A stretch of DNA of 64,000 nt from Symbiodinium natans (taxonomy: Eukaryota; Sar; Dinophyceae; Suessiales; Symbiodiniaceae): NCBI GenBank assembly GCA_905221605.1, contig CAJNDS010002308.1, positions 122,001-186,000 of the forward strand. The letters run 5' to 3'. How positions within the stretch are numbered: the stretch's first letter is position 1; every line of letters starts with the position of its first letter. The notes beneath the pieces are model-generated. The model did not search any database and was not told where the DNA came from. It saw only the letters and a program-made list of their open reading frames with translations. Positions 56,825-64,000 of this stretch are shown one piece after another. The translations under genes and the position numbers were made by a program.

Positions 56825-57221
56825 GTTTCGGGTTGAGGGTTTGGGGGTTTAGGGTTTAGGGTTTAGGGTCTAGGGTTGCAAGCTCAAGGGCTTGTTTCGT
56901 GGAACTAGTAGCCCTAAACCCGAAACCCTACAACCCCAAACCCTAAAACCCTAAACCCCTGAACCCCAAACCCTGGCGTTTTTGGGTCGAGGTGGAAAAC
57001 TGAAGGTTTCCTAAACATCATAGACCGTGAGCTCCAAACCAAACGGCCCTAAAGCTTGGGGTTTAGGGTTTAAGGTTGAGGGTCCAAAGTTTAGGGTTCA
57101 GGGTTCAGGGTTTAGGGTTTAGGGTTTAGGGTTTATGGTTCAGGGGTTAGGTTTTTGGGATTTGGGGTTAAGTGCAGCCAAGAAAGGGGTCATAAGAGCT
57201 GTTGGGATTTGTCCCGAACAG

Positions 57222-57268
57222 CACAAAGTATTGCGGCGTGTCAGTTTCTACAGAAAAGAGGCTCCCGG
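57222..57268 (+). CDS. Possible internal exon
   Basis: It follows CCGAACAG (57221) and ends before GTTTAGGG (57269). All three frames are open; STKYCGVSVSTEKRLP looks best. Confidence 0.4.
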
Positions 57269-57488
57269 GTTTAGGGTTTAGGGTTTAGGGTTTAGGGTTT
57301 AGGGTTTAGGGTTTAGGGTTTAGGGTTTAGGGTTTAGGTTTAGGGTTTGGGGTTTGGGGCTTGGGGCTTGGGGCTTGGGGCTTAGGCTAAGACCACAGAA
57401 CACCGAAACACCCCGAAATGGCCGAATGTGAAGCTATGCTCTTAGGCCGAGCCTGAATGGCGACTCAGGGTTCACCCTACGGCAAAAG

Positions 57489-57660
57489 TTGAGACCCCAG
57501 AACCCTCCTTAGCAGGCACCAGTCCCTCTGTCTTAGTAGTAGAGTAGGTAACCTTTAACCTTTTTGGGTTAATATATTCCCCTTATAATCCCAAAGGTTA
57601 ACCTTTAAAACCCCTAGGTACTGGACAACTAAGCTGTAGGAGGGTCCATGGAGCCTTAAG
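57489..57660. mobile_element. Family C element split by another TIR element
   Basis: TTGAGACCCCAGAACCCTCC... at the left and TGTAGGAGGGTCCATGGAGCC at the right are family C. Between CCCTCTG and TGTAGGAGGG lies a foldback insert (about 57532-57628) with ends CTTAGTAGTAGAGTAGG and GGTACTGGACAACTAAG. Confidence 0.65.
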
Positions 57661-57776
57661 GTAGACGGGTTTCATGAGGATACGAAAAGGGGGCTTTGTC
57701 AGGGTTTGTAAGAGGTAGAGAGTCTTTAACCTTGATGGTTCGTATATGCCCCTTTTAAAGCCCGCATGCGAACTTC

Positions 57777-57795
57777 CCCCCCCCCCCCCCCCCCA
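57777..57795. repeat. Poly-C tract
   Basis: Eighteen C followed by AGTAGAGAGCTCGGAGCTC. Confidence 0.85.
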
Positions 57796-57916
57796 GTAGA
57801 GAGCTCGGAGCTCGTAGATGTTTAGGGATTGGGGCTGTTGGGTCTTCGTCTAGACCGGAAACCCTAAACCCTTAACCCTTAACCCTTAACCCTAAACCCC
57901 AAACCCTAAACCAAAG

Positions 57917-57974
57917 GAGGCCTGCCAGAGTCCTGCGTGCGCTTGCATTCTCCGGCCAATAAGGCACATTACCT
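57917..57974 (+). CDS. Internal exon, Cys-rich
   Basis: It follows CCAAAG (57916); reads EACQSPACACILRPIRHITL and ends before GTTTAGGG (57975). Three Cys in nine residues. Confidence 0.5.
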
Positions 57975-58238
57975 TGTTTAGGGTTGAGGGTTGAGGGTTT
58001 AGGGTTTAGGGTTTAGGGTTTAGGTTTCTCAAAGGCTCACCCAAAGATGGTATGGGCTGTCTACGTAGGGGAGCGCTTCGGGTTGTTTTGGTTTTCGAGC
58101 CCTTCTTCCCAAACACCCCAAACCCTACCCCTTACACCCTAAACCCTAAACCCTCAAGCCTAAACCCTAAACCCTAAACCCTAAACCCTAAACCCTAAAG
58201 CCTAAAGCCTAAACCCTAAACCCTAAACCCTAGCCAAG

Positions 58239-58312
58239 GAAAAGTTGCAAGACCTACTACAAGGTCGACTGCGAGGAGGCGGCTCAGCTTGAGCTGTGCC
58301 TTGAAGCACTCA
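58239..58312 (+). CDS. Internal exon, CK-T-YY Cys type
   Basis: It follows AGCCAAG (58238); the frame from 58240 reads KSCKTYYKVDCEEAAQLELC then LEAL. Directly followed by a family E element. Homologous in C-K-x-x-Y-K-x-x-C to the 52215 exon. Confidence 0.6.
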
Positions 58313-58472
58313 CTTGGAGGTTCGTGGCACTTCTTAACCACTTCTAACCGTACTTAAAGGGGTTTAGGGCTTAGGGTTTAGGGTTTAGGGTTTAGGGTTA
58401 GGATTACTGTACTTGTAGCCATACTAGGGCACTTAAGGGGCTTCCAAGTACCATGAACCTTCAAGCAGGGTT
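58313..58472. mobile_element. Family E element interrupted by TTTAGGG
   Basis: Left CTTGGAGGTTCGTGGCACTTC and right TACCATGAACCTTCAAGC are family E. A TTTAGGG block (about 58363-58401) stands between CGTACTTAAAGG and ACTGTACTTG, where the intact copy at 55079 has none. Confidence 0.75.
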
Positions 58473-58593
58473 TGGGTTCAAGGTCTCCGTGCTTTGTGCT
58501 TGGGGGCGGGCTCGCTTTTCAGGGCTTAGTCGTTTAGGGTTTAGGGTTTAGGGCCGTTTAGGGGTTCCCTAAACCCTAAACCCCCAAACCCAG

Positions 58594-58622
58594 GGCTGGA
58601 TGGGTGCACGCCGTGTGCTAAA
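58594..58622 (+). CDS. Short exon, CTPC type
   Basis: It follows ACCCAG (58593); reads LDGCTPCAK. It matches the end of the 42455 exon (TNGCTLCG). Confidence 0.4.
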
Positions 58623-59018
58623 CCCTTAATCTCAAATCCCAAAACCCTTAAAGACAAATCCTCAATAGTTCTAAACCCTAAATCCTAAGCCCCAAAACCC
58701 TTAAGAACACAAATCCTCTAAGCCTCAAACCTTCGGGCATTGTCTTTCCTGAGCAGACCCAGGTGGGCTGGTGGTTCGGGGGTTTCAGGGTTTAGGGTTT
58801 AGGGTTTAGGGTTTAGGGTTGGTATTAGAGGGGGTTTAGGGTTTAGGGTGTAGGGCTTAGGGTGCAAAGGTTTATAGGGCTTGGGGTTTGGAATGTTGCA
58901 GGGTTCGGTTTGGCCATTTCCGGAGACAAACTCGAGCCCCTAAAACCTTCGCTGTTTTTTTCGGTTTAGGGTGTAGGCAGTTACTTGGAGAACCTTAAGT
59001 CCATCTTTGGGGTCGCAG

Positions 59019-59114
59019 ACGCTCCATGACTCAAGCGACATGGGAGGAGAAGAAAGTCGAAGAGGACCGGGGAGCACAGATCATCATAGATCTCGACAGG
59101 GAGGGCTGTCTAGG
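59019..59114 (+). CDS. Internal exon, charged
   Basis: It follows GGTCGCAG (59018). The frame from 59020 reads RSMTQATWEEKKVEEDRGAQ then IIIDLDREGCL, ending before GTTTAGGG (59115). Another frame is open but less protein-like. Confidence 0.55.
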
Positions 59115-59228
59115 GTTTAGGGTTTAGGGTTTAGGGTTTAGGGTTTAGGGTTTAGGGTTTAGGGTTTAGGGTTTAGGGTTTAGGGTTTAGGGTTTAGGGT
59201 TTAGGGTTTAGGGTTTAGGGTTTAGGGT
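59115..59228. repeat. Perfect TTTAGGG tract starting at a donor
   Basis: Sixteen perfect TTTAGGG units follow the exon edge directly. Confidence 0.95.
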
Positions 59229-59473
59229 ACCCCTAAATGCTCAGGAATATCCTATAATCATGAACCAGCACCCGCAAAAAAGGGCAGACAGTTTAGATCT
59301 CGCAGAACATGCTGCTTGGTTTGTGTTTGGTCATGCGGTTTGATGTTTGAGCCGGCCGGGAAGGGAACCTACCCCCGAACCCCTATAAAGAGAAACCTAA
59401 ACCCCAACAAGCCTAACCCCAAACCCTAAACCCTAAACCCAAAACACCAAACCTTGCTTTTTCCCAACGTCAG

Positions 59474-59573
59474 GTCCGAGGCTTGTACTGGTAACGTTTC
59501 TCTGAGCAGTTTTCAGCCGAAAGCTCGAACAATAGATCATGCTTTCCCTAACTACCCCCATCCATACTTTAGG
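59474..59573 (+). CDS. Internal exon, Cys-containing
   Basis: It follows AACGTCAG (59473); the frame from 59475 reads SEACTGNVSLSSFQPKARTI then DHAFPNYPHPYF, ending before GTTTAGGG (59574). Confidence 0.55.
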
Positions 59574-59579
59574 GTTTAG

Positions 59580-60370
59580 GGTTTAGGGTTTAGGGTTTAG
59601 GGTTTAGGGTTTAGGGTTTAGGGTTTAGGCCTCCCCCCCCCCCCCCCCCCCCTCCCCAAAGTTCCCCCCAAATTAGTGCTATTTAGGGGTAATTAAGCCT
59701 AATTCAGGTTATTTAAGGGCAGCCTGGGGGGGGGGGGGGGGGTATTATAGAGGAGGGGTAGTAGGGGAAACCATGAAATCGGGTTGAAGGCCCTGCACTC
59801 TGCATGGAGCCCGAGAAAGTGTTCAGGGTTCAGAAATCAGAGTTCAGGGTTCAGGGTTTAGGGTTTAGGGTTTAGGGTTGGGCTTGAGGTACCCAGAGTT
59901 TAGGGTTGTTATTTTGGAGTAGAGGTTAGGGTTCCAGGATTGAAGAAGTAAGGGCTCAGGGCTTGGTCCCTAACCCCTGAACCCTAAACCCTAAACCCTA
60001 AGCAAACGACCCCCAACATTTAAGGCTAAGCCCTGCCGTCCTTTTGAAAAAGCAAAGTGCCCTGATTCTTGGATATGCTGGGATGTCCAGTAGCTCCTGT
60101 TTAATGGCTTTGGGGCCCCGAGTAGAGGTATAGGTTGCTAAACCCGAAACCCTAAACCCCAAGACGTCCGGAACCCTAAGCCCTAACCTTAAACACTCAA
60201 CCCGAAACCCTAAACAGGCCCGAGCAACTAAGACCCCAAGCAACACACCCCCGATAGGCCACCAGAGCCTAAACTCAAAACCCCTAAACCCTACACACCC
60301 TAAACCCTAAACCCCCAACCCACAATCCCTGTAAACCCCTAAACCCCCAAAACCCAAAGGGAAGTGAAAG
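59580..60370. other. Intron-like stretch with poly-C and poly-G
   Basis: A TTTAGGG tract, then poly-C (59633-59652), poly-G (59727-59742) and degenerate units. The C and G runs could pair in RNA. No coding island supported. Confidence 0.45.
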
Positions 60371-60374
60371 CCTA

Positions 60375-60636
60375 TACTTGGAGGTTCATGTACTTAAAAG
60401 GGTTCAGGGTTTAGGGTTTAGGGTTTAGGATAGCTGTACGTGTATATAACCATATTCGGGCACTTAAGGGGCTTATAAGTGGGTTACGAGTACAGTTATA
60501 ATTGGTTATTAAGTACCCCTAAACCCTAAACCCTAAACCCTAAACCCTAAACCCTAAACCCTAAACCCTAAACGCTAAACCCTAAACCCTAAACTACCCA
60601 GTCATAATTGCTTCTTAAGTACCACGACCTCCAAGC
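60375..60636. mobile_element. Family E element interrupted twice by telomeric DNA
   Basis: Ends ACTTGGAGGTTCATG and ACGACCTCCAAGCA are family E. TTTAGGG units interrupt at about 60400-60430 and CCCTAAA units at about 60516-60594, in opposite orientations. Confidence 0.75.
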
Positions 60637-60655
60637 ACTTCCGGGGATAATCCAG

Positions 60656-60721
60656 GGAGGCGTGACGATCAAGCAGTTCGCCGACAGCGGGTGCGCGGCG
60701 GACAAGTCGCGGCCCGGTTGA
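60656..60721 (+). CDS. Terminal exon, unknown
   Basis: It follows AATCCAG (60655). It reads GGVTIKQFADSGCAADKSRP then G, with TGA at 60719. The left boundary is close to the family E element. Confidence 0.55.
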   Translation, partial: GGVTIKQFADSGCAADKSRPG

Positions 60722-60824
60722 TGTCGGGCTTTCTGGTGTTTTAGTGCTTAGGAACCCTAAACCCTAAACCCTAAACCCTAAACCCTAAACCCTAAACCCT
60801 AAACCCTAAACCCTAGGCCTTGGG

Positions 60825-61140
60825 TTTCAAGGGACTCTACTTTGGACCTTAAGATGAGAATCTTGGGTTTGGGGGCCCTTTTTTAAAGATCCTTAAGGTA
60901 CCCTAAACCCTAAACCCTAAACCCTAAACCCTAAACCCTAAACCCTAAACCCTAAACCCTAAGGCTCTTGGGCCCTCAAAACCCCAGGAATTGAGACCCC
61001 AGAACCCTCCTTAGGAGGTACGAGCCCCTCTGTAGGAGGGTCCATGGAGCCTTAAGGTAGTAAAAGGGCCATATTGGGAGTATATTTGTGGGGAACCTTA
61101 AGGGGTACAACCTTAGGGGTACGAGCCTTGATCCCTTGAG
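60825..61140. mobile_element. Family F element split by telomeric DNA and family C
   Basis: The left half (GGACCTTAAG...GATCCTTAAGG) ends at 60899 and the right half (GGGCCATATTGGGAGTATAT...) resumes at 61066. In between are CCCTAAA units (60900-60960) and a family C element (60959-61057). Confidence 0.7.
60959..61057. mobile_element. Family C element
   Basis: CTAAGGCTCTTGGGCCC to CCATGGAGCCTTAAGG; its left end is fused to the telomeric block. Confidence 0.75.
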
Positions 61141-61336
61141 GGTTTTCGGTTTTGGGTTGTTGGGCGTTGGCTCTTGGGCTTTGGGCATTCTAGGGCTTGG
61201 AGTTTCCGGGCTTCTGGGTCTCGGAGTTGGGTGTTCAGAGAGCTCCAGTTTGCTTACTTGCAGGCTTTGGTGTTTTTCGGGGCCTATGGCTTCAGGGTTT
61301 TATAGTTTGGGGTGTAGTTTCCAAGTAAGCTTACAG

Positions 61337-61429
61337 GGAGGTATAAGGTTCTTCGAACACATTCAGAACCTCGGTAAGAGCAGCACCTATAACCCGCTTC
61401 AGCATCCGCACACCAATACGTGTGGATGA
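61337..61429 (+). CDS. Terminal exon, unknown
   Basis: It follows GCTTACAG (61336). It reads GGIRFFEHIQNLGKSSTYNP then LQHPHTNTCG, with TGA at 61427. Confidence 0.5.
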   Translation, partial: GGIRFFEHIQNLGKSSTYNPLQHPHTNTCG

Positions 61430-61528
61430 TCTAAGTCCTCATTTTGTGGCCCCAGACCCTAAACCCCCAAACCCTGAACCCGTTAAAAACCCTTAAGCCC
61501 AACCCCTCAAGCCTCCACTAGCTGCAAG

Positions 61529-61575
61529 GTTCGCGAACTGGCAGGACAGCAAAATGGGATTCCGATGGTTTAAGC
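61529..61575 (+). CDS. Internal exon, unknown
   Basis: It follows GCTGCAAG (61528); the frame from 61530 reads FANWQDSKMGFRWFK and ends before GTTTAGGG (61576). Confidence 0.5.
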
Positions 61576-61693
61576 GTTTAGGGGTTTGAGTGTCGGGTTT
61601 AGGGTCTAGAGCTTATAGGGTTGCTACATACAGATTTTCGCTACCCAAGGAGGCTATGGGGGCTTTACAAGCTGCAGTTTGGGGCTGAGGGTT

Positions 61694-61817
61694 GGGATGT
61701 TCCCCCAGTATCCCTAAACCCTAAACCCTAAACCCTAAACCCTAAACCCTTAGTAGGGATGATAAAAGGGGGAAGTATTTATCCCTCTTAAGGACTGTTA
61801 GTATAAGGGGGAACAGC
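61694..61817. mobile_element. Family A element interrupted by CCCTAAA
   Basis: GGGATGTTCCCCCAGTAT at the left, then CCCTAAA units (61711-61749), then TTAGTAGGGATGATAAAAGG and CTTAAGGACTGTTAGTATAAGG. Confidence 0.7.
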
Positions 61818-62041
61818 CTAAGCTGAGGGCTTAGAGGGTTTAGGGTTTAGGGTTTAGGGTTTAGGGCGTGCAGGGTGTGTAGAGTGTGTAGAGTGAGGGG
61901 TCACGTTGTGCACTTAGCGGTGTGTTCGGTGTTGTCCGCTCGGTTGTTGGCCTTTGGAATTCTTCATAGGGTTTAGGGTTTAGGGTTTAGGGTTTAAGGG
62001 TTCTTGGGGTTTCACGGGACCCTGTATGCTGTTTTTCCCAG

Positions 62042-62104
62042 GGGTTCAAAGGCCAACGGGCCAACGCGGTCCAGAATGCTCAGATGCACCAATCGTTTCT
62101 ATAG
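62042..62104 (+). CDS. Terminal exon, unknown
   Basis: It follows TTCCCAG (62041). It reads GFKGQRANAVQNAQMHQSFL, with TAG at 62102. Confidence 0.5.
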   Translation, partial: GFKGQRANAVQNAQMHQSFL

Positions 62105-62241
62105 AAACTCGCACACGAAAGCCCGAGCGCTCAAACCCCCAAACCCTGAACCCCAAACCCCGGAAGCCTCCGCACCCAAACCCTGAACCCTAAACCCTAA
62201 ATCCTAAGATGTTTTGAACCAATCTCACAAGCACCCAGATT

Positions 62242-62258
62242 AGAGAGAGAGAGAGAGA
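62242..62258. repeat. (GA)n microsatellite
   Basis: About eight GA units. Confidence 0.85.
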
Positions 62259-62272
62259 ACACATTCTTGAAG

Positions 62273-62458
62273 GACAAGTGCTACACTTACGATGCTTGTG
62301 CGAAGCATTGCGACGCTGTCCTGCAATGGATCCGGCGGTTTTTTCTTCTTCTTCTTCGGGGGGTTCATTCGCAAACTGATGGGCAATGGGCGAATGCAGC
62401 GCTGGTGCTCGGGCTCTCCCCCTCCTCCTGCTGCTGCTTGCAGGTGCGGAAATGCTGA
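62273..62458 (+). CDS. Exon, Cys-rich start, PAN-like
   Basis: It follows TTGAAG (62272). It starts DKCYTYDACAKHCDAVLQWI then RR; the C-x4-D-A-C-A-K-H-C pattern resembles PAN/apple cores. The frame runs to TGA at 62456 through low-complexity leucine and cysteine codons, so the true end may be near 62338. Confidence 0.45.
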   Translation, partial: DKCYTYDACAKHCDAVLQWIRRFFLLLLRGVHSQTDGQWANAALVLGLSPSSCCCLQVRKC

Positions 62459-62484
62459 TGGTCATGCTCGGATCATCATGATTG

Positions 62485-62495
62485 TGGTCATGATC

Positions 62496-62540
<45 letters not shown>
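62485..62540. repeat. (ATG)n microsatellite
   Basis: Sixteen or more ATG/GAT units; the minus strand gives a poly-His reading that is not a gene. Confidence 0.9.
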
Positions 62541-62715
62541 TTGTATCATCGTCATAGTGCCTTGCGCATGCTGTCTCTTTAGAGTTTGAGGGGCTCTGGT
62601 AGAATATCGCGGTCGGAATAATTCTGACAGTGCTCCCTTATGATCCCTATATGATTCTACCATAAACACCCCCAGAACTCTATTCAGATTATTCAGGCCC
62701 CGACATTAATTTCAG

Positions 62716-62889
62716 GAACTCTCCGAAACTCTTGGAGCTTATGAAGCCGGAGGCTGCAAGAAGCTTCCGCCAGAGCCGCCAGTCCAGCCACAACCTGGCA
62801 GTCACACTATTTATTTCAAGCCTTTGGCCTACAATTTGGAGCCTCAAATCCTCGGCTCACAACCCTATGCCTTAGACCTTGAATCCTAA
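62716..62889 (+). CDS. Large terminal exon, Pro/Tyr-rich
   Basis: It follows ATTTCAG (62715). 57 codons: ELSETLGAYEAGGCKKLPPE, PPVQPQPGSHTIYFKPLAYN, LEPQILGSQPYALDLES, then TAA at 62887. It is among the most convincing islands, free of telomeric units. Family unknown. Confidence 0.6.
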   Translation, partial: ELSETLGAYEAGGCKKLPPEPPVQPQPGSHTIYFKPLAYNLEPQILGSQPYALDLES

Positions 62890-63050
62890 GCTGCAAATTA
62901 GAACCTCGCCCTGAACCCTAAGCCCTAAACCCAAAAGCCCCCTACTGCTCCCGAGATCCTGAGCCCAAAACCTAAGTCCTTAGCACCAAGCCATGACCCT
63001 AAACCCTACATCCGACGTTATCGACCTAGGCCCTAAAAACCCCAACAAAG

Positions 63051-63118
63051 TTGCTGGTACTTGAGAAGAAGCTGAGGAAGAGAAAGACGGCTGCTTTATG
63101 CCCGGGCCTCGGCGCAAA
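63051..63118 (+). CDS. Internal exon, basic helix
   Basis: It follows AACAAAG (63050) and reads LLVLEKKLRKRKTAALCPGL then GAK before a G run and degenerate TTTAGGG. Confidence 0.45.
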
Positions 63119-63289
63119 GGGGGGCTTTAGGCGTCAGGGTTCAGAGGATGAACTAGCAGGGACGAGTTTAGGGTTTAGGGTTTAGGGTTTAGGGTTTAGG
63201 GCCTAAGTTTTAAGAGCCTCCGGCCCAGGCCGCCGACCCAAGAGGCCGCAAACCACTGAGGGCCAACCTTGCCGCAGCCGTTCAGGGCT

Positions 63290-63425
63290 TATAAGGTCCT
63301 TAAGCGTGGGGGGTTCAGGGGGGGTAGGTAGCTAGGGAATGTTAGGAAAGCTTAGGGAGCGTTAGGGAGAAGAAGTCTTGGGTGACATGCCCCACTTGAA
63401 CCCCCCTCCCTTAAGAACCCTATAA
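63290..63425. mobile_element. Repeat family M (reverse copy)
   Basis: GGGGGGTTCAGG...GGGAATGTTAGGAAAGCTTAGGGAG and CCCACTTGAACCCCCCTCCC TTAAGAACCC match the 47380 copy. Confidence 0.45.
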
Positions 63426-63497
63426 AGGGTTGGCGCAAAGGCAGCTGCAAGCTTGGGTTTACGGTGTAAGGCGGTGGGCCAAACTAGCCCCTGCAAC

Positions 63498-63553
63498 CCC
63501 CCCCCCCCCCCCTTGCTTGAGAAGAGATTGGGTTGGGGGGGGGCAGGCCAATT

Positions 63554-63589
<36 letters not shown>

Positions 63590-63600
63590 CCCCTCCCCCG
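63498..63600. repeat. Poly-C tracts
   Basis: Two long C runs (about 63498-63512 and 63556-63585) separated by GAAGAGATTGGGTTGGGG. Frames reading poly-Pro or poly-Gly here are not genes. Confidence 0.9.
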
Positions 63601-63775
63601 GCTGCGTGTATAACCACCTAAACTCAACACCCCACACCCTCAAACCCCAAACCCCTAAACGACTGAACCCTACACCGCAAACCTCAAAACCCCTAAAAAC
63701 CCTAAACCTCCAAACCCCTTTGTAAACCCTGTACGAACCCCAAACCCTAAACCCCAACAAATTGGGATTGCTGAG

Positions 63776-63914
63776 GTTTCAAACGAATGGCTGCCACTGC
63801 CTCTTCTACGGCGAGTTCTCGGCCAATGGCCCGTACCCGGCGAAGGGCTGGACGTGCGGCGTGAAGACGAAGGCAACACCGAACCTCACCGACCTAACCT
63901 TACTAAGCCACTAG
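63776..63914 (+). CDS. Terminal exon, Cys-rich extracellular-type
   Basis: It follows TGCTGAG (63775); the frame from 63777 reads FQTNGCHCLFYGEFSANGPY, PAKGWTCGVKTKATPNLTDL then TLLSH, with TAG at 63912. Cys, Gly and Trp spacing is like small secreted or PAN-related modules. No telomeric unit follows in the remaining 86 bases. Confidence 0.6.
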
Positions 63915-64000
63915 TTGAACTTTAAGCTTTTTGGGTTGTCTTGCTTACGATTTCAAGTAGGAATAATCAAGTTTAGTCGTTGGATGTCTTGGTTTTTTGG

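Noticed and set aside
62190-62669. Minus-strand 159-codon frame with poly-His
   Set aside because: The His run is the (ATG)n microsatellite read backwards and the frame crosses two better plus-strand islands.
63362-63760. Minus-strand 132-codon frame with poly-Gly
   Set aside because: Caused by poly-C tracts and telomeric variants.
1-64000. CRISPR array or bacterial repeat system
   Set aside because: The regular short repeats are telomeric heptamers without spacers of constant length; splice signals and telomere show a eukaryote.
1-64000. tRNA, rRNA or snRNA genes
   Set aside because: I looked for tRNA-like GTTCGA boxes and conserved rRNA blocks by eye and saw none that fold or extend convincingly; small RNAs could have been missed.

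Overview
The window is the left end of a eukaryotic chromosome. It opens with about 100 bp of perfect CCCTAAA telomere repeat, and the TTTAGGG/CCCTAAA motif recurs as interstitial tracts, usually every few hundred bases, to the far end. Compact GC-rich coding pieces, introns with unconventional donors (GT, but also apparent GC and GA), AG|G acceptors, abundant small terminal-inverted-repeat (TIR) elements and one-directional coding point to an alveolate, most probably a dinoflagellate. That assignment is an inference: no rRNA, tRNA or intact conserved gene was found, and the dinoflagellate spliced-leader sequence was not seen.

No long intact open reading frames of the ordinary kind are present. 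What looks real is about 100 short coding islands (roughly 45-190 bp), essentially all on the + strand, running away from the telomere. Most start just after a (C/T)AG or AAG. Many stop where a telomeric repeat begins, so that the repeat in the register G|GTTTAGG supplies a GT donor. Left of an island one usually finds CCCTAAA, right of it TTTAGGG; an intron therefore reads TTTAGGG...CCCTAAA and could fold into a hairpin in the pre-mRNA. Terminal islands end in an in-frame stop, which in several cases is the TAA of a CCCTAAA unit.

Layout: 0-5 kb, telomere plus short islands. 5-25 kb, unknown small exons, several cysteine-rich, with many TIR elements, one of which (19.7-20.2 kb) carries captured coding sequence. 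25-27 kb, a CCCTTAGA satellite and a T-rich insert. 27-41 kb, alternating B and A exons repeated about five times, resembling the two halves of an FG-GAP/VCBS-like repeat (NGDLVAI... then ...TEVHVLSAASRY), with a probable LINE C-terminal fragment inside (35.6-36.3 kb). 44.5-45.7 kb, three consecutive exons that together resemble an F5/8 type C (discoidin) domain. 48-64 kb, Cys-rich, PAN/apple-like and unknown exons. The predicted proteins look like extracellular or cell-surface proteins built from repeated small modules.

At least a dozen TIR families are scattered through the introns. Some are nested, some have telomeric repeats inserted inside them, and at least one sits inside an exon with a 6-bp target-site duplication, so it must be spliced out as an intron or must break the gene. 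Exon boundaries are predictions by eye: where two frames are open this is stated, and gene models joining the exons cannot be proved without RNA data.
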